From Rhynchosporium graminicola (lineage: Eukaryota > Ascomycota > Leotiomycetes > Helotiales > Ploettnerulaceae), in NCBI GenBank assembly GCA_900074885.1, contig FJUW01000020.1, positions 798,844 through 862,843 on the forward strand: a stretch of 64,000 nucleotides of DNA, written 5' to 3'. Shown here piece after piece: positions 53,679 to 64,000 of the stretch (positions are counted from its first letter, which is position 1; every line of letters begins with the position of its first letter). A program made the position numbers and the translations under genes. Under the pieces are notes generated by a model. The model worked only from the letters and a program-made list of their open reading frames with translations. It was not told the DNA's origin and did not search any database.

Positions 53679-55245
53679 GCTTTGCTAACCTACATTCTGA
53701 TCCCCAGCATGTTTAATGAGTCGATGACAAGGGCTGTCAGTGCGACCAAGAAAAATTGCATTTTGATGATTCTGAGCGTGGGCCTGTTTATTAGATCATG
53801 GGGCGTTACTGGCCGGTTTGCCATCTTGATTTCTCCAACCGTAGAATTGAAGAGAGAGGGTGGGTGGTTACATTCGGCCTTCATTGTAAGATGTGGTTTT
53901 ACCCTTTGGGTGCGAGACATGAGCATCACGCCTGCGGGCATAGAAATACAAAATAACATGAACAATACCAATATATCTTTAAGCAATAGTGTTTGTGAAA
54001 GCAGCCAGCAACTCAGCGTGCCAAAACTTTTCATCTCCTAGCGTAATTACAAGATCGTCCGTGTTACTACGACTTACCTCTGCCTTTCCCGATCAACATT
54101 AACACAATTCAAGTAACCCCAATTTGAGGACCATGCATCCACTCCACAAGGGCATTACACGAAGTACGATACCTAGGTACCTAACCAACCACCAAATGAT
54201 TATTTAGCAGAGCCTCCCCGTCGTCACGCCACGCCACATCAAGCAGCAACAGTTTTCACATGCCAATCAATCTCTTCCTTCTAACAGGCCTTACTCACTT
54301 GGGGATGGGATCACGGACCATTCCCCTCCCTGCCCCAACGAAAAAGACATCAAACACGTCATGTCACGAAGGACCCTGGCCTAATTGATACACCACAGTA
54401 GGTAGGTGCTTGTTTTTTTTTCAACGTTTACTATTCACCTACCTTGGGGATGGAAATGCATGTGCGTGTGCGTGTGCGTTTTGATTGGTGGCGGTGGATG
54501 TGCTGCACTCAACGGTTTTTGGAGGGGATGGGGGAAGGGAGAAGGGGAATGGAGGGGGAGGTTTGTGTTTTATGGAGGGGGTTGGTAGATGGGTGAACGG
54601 CTTGGTATATAGGAGGCTTGGGGATTTCAGATGGATGCGTTTGATATGTGACATTTGGAGGGGCGGTTTGGGGGTTGTTTTATTTTGATGGGTGGAAGAT
54701 AGGTAGGTTTGAAGGTGCGGAGTTGCAGGTATGTTTGGTAAGCTTGAGGGTGTGTGGGGGGTATGAGAGAGGGATTTCTGTATAGAGGGGGAGGAGGAGG
54801 TATGATGAGGAGGGAGATGTCTGTTTTGGTTTCTGGTTTCTGGTTTGGCAAGGAGGACCGGGGGAGGTGATGATTTGGTGAAGCAATTGCCTTCTGCTTT
54901 CTCGGAGGAAGTGAGTATGGCTTACGATAGATAGACTTGTAGGTTTTATGTTCTCTCTTCAATGTCATTGTTATTCGACTACACTTAGCCTTAACGCTGC
55001 CTCTCACACATAGTGCTTTTGCTGATATCCCGTACCCCCGGTCTATTTGAGTCTTTAGTTTAGTAAGGAAAGGTATATATGCAGGTTGAAAGTAAAGTAG
55101 TTACCTTTCATATCGTTGAAGAAAAGAATCCCAGTCCATGATAGTTGTATAATTTCTGGTCTCTCGTGATTCGATATACTTAGCCTCAACGAGGTCTCAT
55201 TCACACAGCCCTTTAGATAACGTCCTATATCCGTAATCCCAGTCT
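53679..55245. other. Convergent intergenic region
   Basis: About 1.57 kb between the desaturase and the minus-strand thioesterase. A strongly G/T-biased plus strand occupies about 54403-54960 and includes a G-quadruplex motif (listed). Two weakly similar copies of an approximately 80-bp segment lie near 54970-55050 and 55170-55245. No gene. Confidence 0.5.
54403..54960 (+). other. Strand-asymmetric G/T-rich tract with G-quadruplex motifs
   Basis: The plus strand is dominated by G and T with few C over about 550 bp. The minus strand is therefore C/A-rich, giving misleading P/T/S-rich frames. A canonical four-run G-quadruplex pattern spans 54524-54547 (GGGG-AT-GGGGG-AA-GGG-AGAA-GGGG), and further G-runs occur at about 54550-54590 and 54750-54800. 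Confidence 0.7.
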
Positions 55246-56160
55246 CTAGAGATTCGACGACGCAGGCGGATCAATACTAACCTTGCCATGCTCACAAGTA
55301 GCCAATACAGCCCCATCACTCTCCCTTCTAATAACGCCCATCAAACTACAAAGTCTCTTTCCAGCATGAACAACTTCGCTCTCCACCAACACCTTCTCTC
55401 CAACTGGAACCGGTCTCAAGTACGTCACATTCAGCGTCCTAGATACACCTGCAAATGCCCAGAAACCTGGCTTTGCTATTGGTGCTAGCGCTGATGTGGT
55501 GCTATTCTACACATCAGTATATGTGAATTTCAACGTCAGATAATCAGAAGGATTATGATCTCAAATGACAGGTAAGATAGATCCGAAGGCGGGATTTTGC
55601 ATACCACATGTCGAAGATCGTGGATGTGCATCCTCCATGTAGATTTCCGAGCCGGTTGCAGTGCGAGGGCTGGACGGTGTAGGAGAATACTGTCCGTCCT
55701 GGATTCGTCGAGGCGGAGACGAGGACGAGATTCTCACGGATAAGGGAAGCGGCCCAGCCCTGAACTGTGTTAGAAACTCGTTTCTCTATATATGATTGGG
55801 AGGAAGCAAGGACCATTGTTGGTACCTAGAAATAAGATCGTGCAGGTGATGATGGGTGAGAAAGAACCAGGAAAGGTTGCTACTCCCAAAGTCGCTGCAT
55901 TGACTCATATTGAACGAAGCCTGTAGACAGAAGGGGAGATCTCGAAGAAGGCAAGGAAATAAAGCAAGAAAGAAGAGAAAAAAAAATATGGCAAAATGAA
56001 AAGTAAGAATACTCACTTGATACACTTCTGAGGCCATTGAACCTCCGAAGAATGCAGTTACTCTATCCTTAGGAGACAGATCATCTCCGGTAGGAACTCC
56101 AATCAATTCCTTTCCCTCTGCTACACCCGCTATCGAGACTTTCGTTTTGGAAGGAGCCAT
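55246..56160 (-). CDS. Hotdog-fold acyl-CoA thioesterase (ACOT13/PaaI-like)
   Basis: Predicted 206-residue protein from exons 56160-56017, 55825-55605 and 55501-55246 (621 nt). Intron 1 is unusually long for the window (191 nt, GTGAGT..TCTAG); an earlier acceptor (CTACAG at about 55922) would add an S/H-rich segment that does not fit the family. Residues 1-48 are a fungal-type leader with DRVTAFFGGSMASEVYQ. The hotdog core follows with FSYTVQPSHCNRLGNLHGGCTSTIFDM, where NxxGxLHGG and the later Asp are the PaaI/ACOT13 active-site pattern. It then runs FAGVSRTLNVTYLRPVPVGEKV and SEVVHAGKRLCSLMGVIRR, ending with GKVSID. Known chemistry of the family: hydrolysis of acyl-CoA thioesters; the preferred chain is unknown. 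Divergent from smc2, with about 250 bp between starts. Confidence 0.82.
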
Positions 56161-56412
56161 TTTCTTATAGTCAAATAATATGTGGTATGAAGAAGTAAAG
56201 ACATCTCGAACATGGAATCTGGGGTAAGTGTGCTACCGAGCGAGCCTTGCCAGCCGAGGCCCATCAGCCTGCCCAGACAGATATGCATGGATGCCTTAGA
56301 AGCCGTTGCTTGGTGCCTCAGTATCCTCGCGCATCTTGTTTACTTTCGCGTTGCGCAAACAAAAATAATCGACAACAACCACCAACGACAACGCCCACTC
56401 CTAACCGCCAAG
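56161..56412. promoter_or_regulatory. Shared promoter region of thioesterase (-) and smc2 (+)
   Basis: Only 252 bp lie between the divergent ATGs, so the two 5' UTRs and promoters are compressed here. The smc2 leader is C/A-rich (CAACAACCACCAACGACAAC). No identifiable cell-cycle box was recognised. Confidence 0.45.
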
Positions 56413-59400
56413 ATGAGGATCGTGGAGGTCATCATTGACGTAAGTATCTATGAAATATCTTCAGAGGATCTGCTAATTTTTACAGGGCTTTAAATCCTAC
56501 GCCGTGCGAACAGTTATATCAGGATGGTAAATAAACAATGGCAACCAGCCCTCTTTGGCCCCAGACTGAGAACGGATTTAGGGACGAATCTTTCAACTCG
56601 ATTACAGGTCTGAATGGAAGTGGGAAGTCCAACATTCTAGATTCGATATGTTTTGTCCTGGGAATTACGAATATGACAACGGTTCGGGCGCAGAACTTGC
56701 AGGTATACACAACTCCCAGCTCTCTGCGTTGTCACATACTTATTGTGCGTAAAGGATCTCATTTACAAGCGCGGACAAGCCGGAGTAACGAAAGCCAGCG
56801 TAACGATTGTTTTCGACAACCGCGACAAGAAGAAGTCCCCCATCGGGTTCGAAGAATATGCGCAGATCAGTGTAACCCGACAAATTGTGCTAGGAGGAAC
56901 GAGCAAATACCTGATCAACGGTCATCGCGCCCAGCAGCAAACCGTTCAAAATCTCTTCCAGTCCGTTCAACTTAATATCAACAATCCCAATTTCCTCATT
57001 ATGCAGGGTCGTATCACGAAGGTTCTAAATATGAAGGCGGTGGAGATCCTGGCTATGATCGAGGAAGCGGCTGGTACGCGCATGTTTGAGGATCGGAGGG
57101 ATAAGGCTTTCAAGACTATGGCGAAGAAGGAGATGAAGGTTACCGAGATTACGGAATTGCTGAAGGATGAGATTGAGCCGAAGTTGGAAAAGCTACGGAC
57201 GGAGAAGAGGGCTTTCCTAGATTTCCAACAAACGCAGAACGACCTCGAAAGATTGACACGAGTGGTGGTGGCACACGATTATGTCAAGCACCAAGAAAAA
57301 CTGAAGCAGTCCGCGGGAGATCTGGAGCTGAAGAAGCAGAGGCAGAAAGATCTGGGAGAGAATGCGGTGAAGTTGAAGAATGAGATCGAATACCTTGCGG
57401 AGGATGTTAAAAAAGTGAAAGCACAGCGCGAGAAGGAACTCAAGAAAGGAGGAAAAGCACAGGCACTCGAGGCTGAGGTGAAGCAGCATTCCAACGAGAT
57501 GGTCCGGCTGGCGACTGTTGCGGATCTTAAGAAATCAAGTTTGGCAGAAGAGAAGGAACGGAAATTTACCATTCAGAAAACGGTGAAGGAGCTTGAAGCT
57601 CTTTTGAAGCAAAAGACAAAAGTGTACGAGAAACTTCAGGCTCAGTACGACGGAGCCAAGGAGGATTTAGAGAAGCAGAGCCAGGAAGCCGAGACCAAGG
57701 AAGAGCTTCTCCAAACCCTTCAGACGGGTGTTGCTTCGAAAGAAGGCCAAGAAAGTGGATACCAGGGACAACTACAAGATGCTAGGAATCGTGCTAGTGC
57801 CGCATCGACAGAGCAGGAGCAAGCTAAATTGAAGACGAATCATCTTGAGAAACGTATTAAGGAAGAGGAGCCTCGAGCGAAGAAAGCGAAGGATCAGAAT
57901 GCTGGCCTTCTTAACGACCTCGAGGGACTGAGGTCGCAAGCCCAGAAACTCGAAAAGGACTTGGGCAAACTAGGCTTCGAACCCGGACAAGAAGACGATA
58001 TGTACAAGCAAGAATCGACTCTCCATCAAACTATCCGCCAGCTTCGCGAGCAGTCCGACGGATTGAAGCGAAAAGTCGCCAATATCGATTTCAACTATGC
58101 CGATCCCACGCCGAACTTCGATAGATCGAAAGTGAAGGGTCTGGTCGCATCTTTATTTACCCTTGACAAAGAACGGATAGACGCTGGAACTGCTCTTGAA
58201 ATTTGCGCTGCAGGTCGTTTGTACAATGTGGTCGTTGATACTGAAATCACTGGTACTCAGCTACTTCAGAAAGGCAAACTTCGAAAACGAGTTACTATTA
58301 TCCCTCTAAATAAGATTGCGGCTTTCAGAGCCTCTGCCGAGAAGATTGGTGCTGCACAAAAGATTGCTCCCGGAAAGGTCGATCTTGCACTATCGCTTAT
58401 TGGTTACGACGATGAGGTTTCTACGGCTATGGATTATGTTTTCGGCAATACCTTGGTCTGTGCTGATGCGGCCACTGCCAAAAGAGTCACTTTCGATCCA
58501 GCTGTTCGAATGAAGAGTATCACATTAGAGGGAGATTCGTATGATCCATCAGGAACCCTTTCCGGTGGTAGCTCACCCAACTCAAGCGGAGTCCTTGTCA
58601 CACTTCAGAAACTCAATGAGCTTAACAAAGAGTTGGGCATCCAAGAAAGGACGCTAGCAGAGCTTCAAGCTACGATGGCACGAGAGAAGAAGAAGCTGGA
58701 CCAGGCAAAGAAGATCAAGCAGGAGCTCGACCTCAAGTCTCACGAAATCAAACTTACAGAAGAGCAAATCGGAGGTAACTCTTCATCATCCATCATACAA
58801 GAGGTCGAGAATATGAAGGCGTCTATTGTTCAGTTGAAAGCGGATCTCGTAGAAGCTAAGAAACGTCAAGATGAGGCGAACAAGGACATCAAGCAGATCG
58901 AGAAAGATATGAAGGACTTTGACAATAACAAGGACGGAAAACTCGTCGAGCTGCAAAATTCTCTTGACTCGCTCCGAAAGGCACTAACCAAGAACTCAGC
59001 ATCAGTCAAGGTTTTGCAGAAGGAGCTTCAAGGCGCACGACTGGATTCCGAGCAAGTTGGTGGTGATCTCGCTGCTGCCCAGGAACAACTTCAAGAGGTT
59101 GAGGTGACGATGAACGGATATGCTGAGGAGATCACTGCTCTCGTAGCCGAGCAAGCTCATGCCAAGGTATGGACTTTTGTGATCTTTGCAATTGGCTAGC
59201 ACTAACATTCTAGGATACTCACGATATCGCGCAAGCACATCTCGATGATGAACGGGCAAAGCTTACAGGTTTTGATGATGAGCTCCGCTCACTAGAAGAA
59301 GCCTCCAGGTCGAAATCGTCTCGGATAACTGAAGAGGGTCTCGAAATGCAGAAGCTTGGTCATCAGGTCGAGAAGTTCCACAAAGAACAACAAGCTGCCG

Positions 59401-60263
59401 TTCAGACTGTTGCTCACATGGAGAAAGAACACGAGTGGATCGCCGATGAGAAAGACAACTTTGGACGAACGGGCACTCCCTACGATTTCAAAGGTCAAAA
59501 CATCGCCGAGTGCAAAGCGACTCTCCGGAACCTGACGGAACGCTTCCAAGGCATGAAAAAGAAGATCAATCCTAAAGTCATGAACATGATTGACAGTGTT
59601 GAGAAGAAGGAAGTTGCTCTTAAGAATATGATGAAGACTGTCATTCGGGACAAGAAGAAGATAGAGGAGACGATCGTTACCTTGGATGAGTATAAGAAGA
59701 AGGCCCTGTTTGAGACTTGGTCGAAAGTCAATGGTGATTTCGGCCAGATCTTCGCAGAGTTGTTGCCAGGTAGTTTCGCGAAACTCGACCCCCCGGAAGG
59801 CAAGACGATCAATGAAGGTCTGGAAGTCAAAGTGTCACTAGGTTCGTACTTCTCCATTCCCTTTCTATATCCCAGGTCACAGCAGCATGCATTTGGCACC
59901 TGAAAATAAACCAAGAGTGCAAAGTGGCTAATACACCATCGATGACCAGGCAAAGTCTGGAAACAATCCTTGACCGAACTCTCTGGCGGTCAACGCTCAC
60001 TCATCGCCATCTCGCTCATCATGGCCCTTCTCCAATTCAAGCCAGCGCCAATGTACATTCTGGACGAAGTAGACGCTGCTCTTGATCTCTCGCACACGCA
60101 GAACATCGGACGACTCATCAAGAACCGCTTCAAAGGCAGCCAGTTTATTGTTGTTAGTTTGAAGGACGGCATGTTTCAGAATGCGAATCGCATTTTCAGG
60201 ACCAGGTTCTCGGAGGGGACGAGTGTAGTTCAGGCGCTCACTGCGGCGGATTTCGACAAGTGA
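56413..60263 (+). CDS. smc2: Condensin subunit SMC2
   Basis: Predicted 1180-residue protein from exons 56413-56439, 56486-56526, 56582-56702, 56755-59166, 59214-59841 and 59950-60263. Three introns lie within the first 63 codons. The N-terminus [20 protein letters not shown] and the Walker A GLNGSGKS (residues 32-39) are typical of SMC2. [16 protein letters not shown] and [18 protein letters not shown] follow, then a long coiled coil. The hinge (about 470-610) has VKGLVASLF and [16 protein letters not shown], then a second coiled coil. The C-terminal head has the signature LSGGQ (1087-1091) and Walker [13 protein letters not shown] (Asp1115, Glu1116). Length matches other SMC2 proteins (about 1180). 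Known role: pairs with SMC4 in condensin for mitotic chromosome compaction in the nucleus. Intron 4 (59167-59213) and intron 5 (59842-59949) are confirmed by frame continuity. Confidence 0.97.
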
Positions 60264-62153
60264 TCGTCGATGGTATTCACGGTCTGGGGTACGAGTCGGA
60301 TGGTTCGCCAAGATTAGCTTTGTTTGCGGGACATGTCCACCTGGTTGTGTTGTGGAGTTTGGTTTGGGTCTGGTTAGGTGAGGTCATCTTGGAGGGTTTC
60401 GGTATAGGGGTGTTCACATCGTCTACATAGGAACCTAGCTGGGCAGGCATAATGATTATATGAACATGAGGCGCATTAATGAATATTTTGACGATGCGTT
60501 GCAAACAAATCACTTAACGCTGTAATATACAAACCAAAAACCCTTGTGAAGGTTCTCGAAACATGGTAGTCGCGTTTTAAATTTCACGAATCAGTCATCC
60601 AGGTCTCCCCTTCTCTTCTACCTCTTCTCTTCGCAACTCCAACAGTACGTAGCGGTAGCAATCATGAATCAATCATCGGTTCGCCTGTGAAGGGGCATGG
60701 CATTCTAGAAATCCGCTCACCCAAGGCTCTGGGAAGCCAGCCATGCAGCTGCAGCATCAACCGAGTCGAGCTCAAAGCAGACCGAACCACATCTGAAGCT
60801 AGATAGAATGCGGGAAGATGGATCTGGCTGGCCAAACACGCTGTCACGAGCTAAGTCTCTACCTACCTTAGGCGCATGGTGCATGGTATTATCCACACAC
60901 CAGATAGGCGAGAACGAATATTGATCAACCAGAGACCCCTTCTAGGACTTGATGCGATGAAACGAAGATAAAATTGCGATAAAAATACTCGTCTCTTCAT
61001 AAGATGCGCTGCTATCCTTTAGGCCGTTAGGAAGGCTTTCAACTAATTCTAATCTGTAGTTGTGAAGAAGTCGGTGTGCTATTCCGCGTCTCGGTTCTGG
61101 TGTGCGGATAAACACCGCACACCTAGAGCTAGGTAGGCAGGCGTTGAAGATGGGTGGGTGAACCTCAGCCATGGCGGGAGAGGGACGGAGACGGGCTCCT
61201 TCTCCTGAGATTTGCCTGGTGCGTGCGGATAGGTGCAGCTGTACGAAGTAGCAGGCGTTTGTTCTAGGTAGTGAGCCTGATGGGGGGGCTGAGGATGAGA
61301 TGAGATGGATGGAAGAGGAAGATCGATTTTGCCGTGAAGGTTCTTCTTGCTGGTTTTCGCTTGTGTGCGTTCTTCGTTCTTCGTATTTCTCTGAACGGAG
61401 AATCATAATCCTGGTCATACTCCGTGTATTGGGATGAGATTGTCTTGGCTTGAAGAGGGGCAAGTGATCACCTTCCTACATAGTATACATGGTAGTGTTG
61501 GATCTGAGGCAGGATCTTTCATGACCCTCTTCAGCCTTGTGCTGTGGTGTCGTACTGCATCGGATCGCGCTCGTACTTATTTACGAGATGCAGATATGGT
61601 AGGAAGTTGACTTGGTCGTATTTCGTAACGTCCACTCCAGGCCACTCACTCACTCACTTGTTAAAGCCACGGCTTTTAAATTAGCCCCAAGAATCGAAAT
61701 TGCTTCAATCAAAGGCTATGGCAAAGTCCACTGCAGGAAGGCCAAGATCCCTCTCCCCACTCTGTCGGATGGCTGGAATGGTCTTTTCCCCTCATTTCTT
61801 GTCAACTCAAGCTCAAGAGAAGTCCCTCTTCTCTGACTTGCTGTCCCCAAGTGGCTTCCACGCTCCACGCACAAGCAAATCTACGAAGTGCAAGAAAGAG
61901 ATGGAGATGTGAGCTGGAGTGCCGTACTCGTGAGTGGCCAGCGGATGGGATGGGATGCTCCAGGCGTGGAGAACGAACGATCATCAAGCGCCTGAGGGGC
62001 AGTCTGTACGATGTACTCTGTAGTGCGAGAGGGCCTGTCGCTAGGGGGGACTCCAGGGTCCACACCACACCACCCACACTGCACCCTGTAGCAGAGATCA
62101 GGGATCGATGATCGATATGAGAGACCCCTAAAAGTGACCGTCCGTCTGCCGTC

Positions 62154-62168
62154 CGCGCGCGCGCGCGC
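62154..62168. repeat. Short (CG)n tract
   Basis: About seven CG dinucleotides in a row, a potential Z-DNA-forming sequence. Non-coding. Confidence 0.8.
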
Positions 62169-62294
62169 ATTTCTCGATGTCTATGTCGCTCTCAGTGCAA
62201 TTGAGATCGAGGAAGTAGCACCTACATCTCCGTACAGAGTCGGTAGGCAGGCACAACGCTTAGGTCGCTAGAAACTTGGATGAAAATGCCCGCG

Positions 62295-62326
62295 TTGTGG
62301 TTGTGGTTGTGGTTGTGGTTGTGGTT
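62295..62326. repeat. Microsatellite (TTGTGG)n
   Basis: Five tandem TTGTGG units plus a partial one. Confidence 0.9.
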
Positions 62327-63377
62327 ATAAAAGTTCCGATCAGCAATTCAACGGACGGGTCTTTCCTAGTACCAAGCAAGGCCCATCCGCCGAGATAGCT
62401 TCCTCTTTCGCATTTGCTAACATGGCATGCATGCTCAATGCTCACTTTGTCAGGTAGCTGCTGTAAAGTCGCCGGGCATCTTCTTCCCGGCTTACCCCAG
62501 GCATCTCTTGCTACCTCTTGCACGTAGGTAGCTAGCAACCTGGGTAGGCAGGCATCTTGCATGATATTTCTCTCATGGACAACCCCCATTGATGCATCTA
62601 TCAAAGTACTGCACGTGCACGTACGTGTTCAAGCCTCAGGTATCATTCCTCACTATCGTCTCACCAGAGCCTACCTAGCTAGGTAGCTAGCCAACTGGAG
62701 TGGGTAGGTTCAGTTGTTCTAAGATGTCCATCTCCGCGATCGTCTGCGACTCTGCTTACTAAGGAGTAACGAACGGAGTAGGTGGTCGGAAATTAAAAGC
62801 TAGGTACTACTTGTCGCGACCTAGCTGAGCTAATTCTATTTAAAGTGGATAGAAAGCAGTCTGGGACAACGCTAGGAAAGCTAAATGCCCCTATCCCCTT
62901 TCCCAAACGGGTAGTGTGGAAGCGGTAGCCCATGTTCGCCTTCGATACCCTGTCTGTTATCACCCCCTGCATACACCTAGCTGCCCAGTGCCCAGTGCCC
63001 ACCTTGCCTTGCCTTGCCTTGCACTGCCTTGCCAGCGCAAATATTCCTGCAACAGCAGCAACCTCCATCTTCTCCGCAATTGCCTCACTTCACCTCCTGG
63101 AAAGGGGACCCAAGTTACCTACCTTGTTCTGGTCAAGATCCAGATCTCGAACCCGATCTTGTTTGGTTGCTTCCTCTACTGGTCTTGTCTCCTCGTCTAA
63201 TCTAGCCTTCTCTCTTTCTTACACTCGTTTGCATCTACTTCATGTACGTTGTTTGGTAGGTTCCAAGCCGCTGCCGCGTCACGTCGATCCAAAAGAAAGG
63301 AGACTGACACTTCTTGCAACTTCAACAGATAGACGGCCCTTTTTGGCGCTTTTAATCCCTCCTACATATCACTCAAG

Positions 63378-64000
63378 ATGTCGGCCTTCATTGAACAATA
63401 TCGGGAAATGCTCGAGGGCTACTACGAGACGTACTCGGAACAATTACGCGATCAGATACCTGTTCTCTCCACCCAAACCTATGTTATATCAGTCCTTGCC
63501 GTCTGCATACCGCCCATAATAGCCCTCATATTCTACGAGCGAGAACAGGCCAGGCTGCGGGCAGAGGAGCCAAAGGGTTGCAGAAAGCTCGGTCTGAAAA
63601 TTGAGTCGAATCTGCTCAATGAGTTCGACAAGAAATTCTCCGAGGGACGCCCACCATCAACTGAGGAGACATCAGCAGAGTGGTGGCGATTAAAGAGCTT
63701 GTGGATCTATCCAGTCAAGAGCTGTAGAGGTGTAGAGCTCAATCGGGGGTCGGTGGTCGCGACTGGTATGGAATACGACCGCCAATTCACGTTTGCTCAA
63801 CTAAAAAGCCCCGTTCCCGCCAATGCCGCCGCCCCTGAGAAGGAGAAGGCGGCACACAAGTGGGAATTCATCACCCAGAGACAGTACCCTCTGTTGGCCA
63901 AATTGCGAACCGAGATGTGGGTTCCTGATCAGTCGGTGCAAACCTACACACCGCACGCTGAGGATGTTGAATCTGGTGGTGTCATAATCCTGAGCTTCCC
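63378..64000 (+). CDS. MOSC-domain protein (mARC-like), N-terminal part
   Basis: The frame starts at ATG 63378 (MSAFIEQYREMLEGYYETYS) and stays open to the window edge (207 codons seen), so the gene is cut. A hydrophobic segment at about residues 33-53 (TYVISVLAVCIPPIIALIFY) would anchor it in a membrane, plausibly the outer mitochondrial membrane as for mARC. From about residue 95 it reads WWRLKSLWIYPVKSCRGVELN, then GMEYDRQFTFAQL and FITQRQYPLLAKLRTE, which is the N-terminal beta-barrel of MOSC proteins (MOSC_N). Known role of relatives: molybdenum-cofactor enzymes reducing N-hydroxylated compounds; the cofactor-binding Cys would lie beyond the window. An A/P/E/K-rich insertion (NAAAPEKEKAAHK) interrupts the barrel. 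Confidence 0.85.
   Translation, partial: MSAFIEQYREMLEGYYETYSEQLRDQIPVLSTQTYVISVLAVCIPPIIALIFYEREQARLRAEEPKGCRKLGLKIESNLLNEFDKKFSEGRPPSTEETSAEWWRLKSLWIYPVKSCRGVELNRGSVVATGMEYDRQFTFAQLKSPVPANAAAPEKEKAAHKWEFITQRQYPLLAKLRTEMWVPDQSVQTYTPHAEDVESGGVIILSF

Larger units (their letters stand above)
60264..63377. other. 3.1-kb intergenic region with simple repeats
   Basis: No supported gene. Open frames such as 60942-61463 (-) and 62932-63519 (+) have repetitive or leader-like composition and no domain. The last 400 bp are C/T-rich with CCTTG repeats near 63005-63035 and form the probable promoter and long leader of the MOSC gene. Confidence 0.5.

Noticed and set aside
60942..61463. 173-codon minus-strand frame
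   Set aside because: Composition is scattered, with no domain, no intron logic and no supporting context. Kept as intergenic.
1..64000. tRNA and 5S rRNA genes
   Set aside because: I scanned for B-box-like GGTTCGA contexts with matching A-boxes and acceptor stems and found no convincing cloverleaf. A covariance-model scan would be decisive.

Overview
This window is from a filamentous ascomycete nuclear chromosome (Pezizomycotina; Leotiomycetes is plausible but cannot be proven from one window). The evidence is short spliceosomal introns (about 45-120 nt, GT..AG, CTAAC/CTAAT-like branch sites), fungal transcription-factor families (Zn2Cys6, C2H2 plus fungal TF domain), an Hsp88/Sse1-type Hsp110, a cytochrome-b5-fused delta-9 desaturase, and a transposon carrying textbook RIP (CpA to TpA) damage. 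I saw no tRNA, rRNA or CRISPR, and nothing organised like an operon.

Layout. 0.7-1.8 kb: relic of a PKA catalytic-subunit gene that has lost its catalytic loop. 2.3-2.9 kb (-): SAP30-type Sin3-binding protein. 5.455-8.258 kb: complete but RIP-killed Fot1/pogo-type DNA transposon with 84-bp terminal inverted repeats. 9.1-12.5 kb: C2H2 plus fungal-TF-domain regulator. 13.3-14.8 kb: secreted alpha/beta hydrolase. 16.7-18.0 kb: conserved fungal protein with a disordered Q-rich tail (DUF7053-like). 18.3-19.9 kb (-): MOB3/phocein of the STRIPAK complex, divergent from 20.2-21.7 kb: ZNG1/COBW zinc GTPase. 23.1-25.5 kb: Hsp88/Sse1. 26.2-27.3 kb (-): frameshifted C2H2 protein, and 28.3-29.4 kb (-): a second C2H2 protein of similar architecture. 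31.7-32.4 kb (-): CUE1-like ER membrane protein. 33.0-35.1 kb (-): NOT2 of CCR4-NOT. 36.6-39.2 kb (-): Zn2Cys6 transcription factor. 39.2-47.9 kb: gene desert rich in microsatellites, with an AT-rich decayed island at 46.2-47.0 kb. 47.9-50.0 kb: multiply frameshifted purine (NAT/UapA-type) permease pseudogene. 52.2-53.7 kb: delta-9 fatty-acid desaturase. 55.2-56.2 kb (-): hotdog thioesterase, divergent from 56.4-60.3 kb: condensin SMC2. 63.4 kb to the end: MOSC/mARC-like protein, cut by the window edge.

The genes are mostly unrelated housekeeping loci (chromatin and transcription: SAP30, NOT2, SMC2; proteostasis: Hsp88, CUE1; zinc and signalling: ZNG1, MOB3; lipids: desaturase, thioesterase) between lineage-variable regulators, relics and a transposon. 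I found no secondary-metabolite backbone, no NLR/heterokaryon cluster and no convincing new multi-gene system. The best leads are small-scale: strand-resolved RIP differences between the two transposon arms, a tandem (NAGNAG) acceptor in not2 whose upstream choice gives an immediate stop, a 12-nt microexon in zng1, an intron hidden in frame inside the C2H2 regulator, two +1 changes in homopolymers in one C2H2 gene, and three pseudogenes with different modes of decay. Gene models were assembled by hand from splice signals and frame bookkeeping; exon boundaries are predictions.
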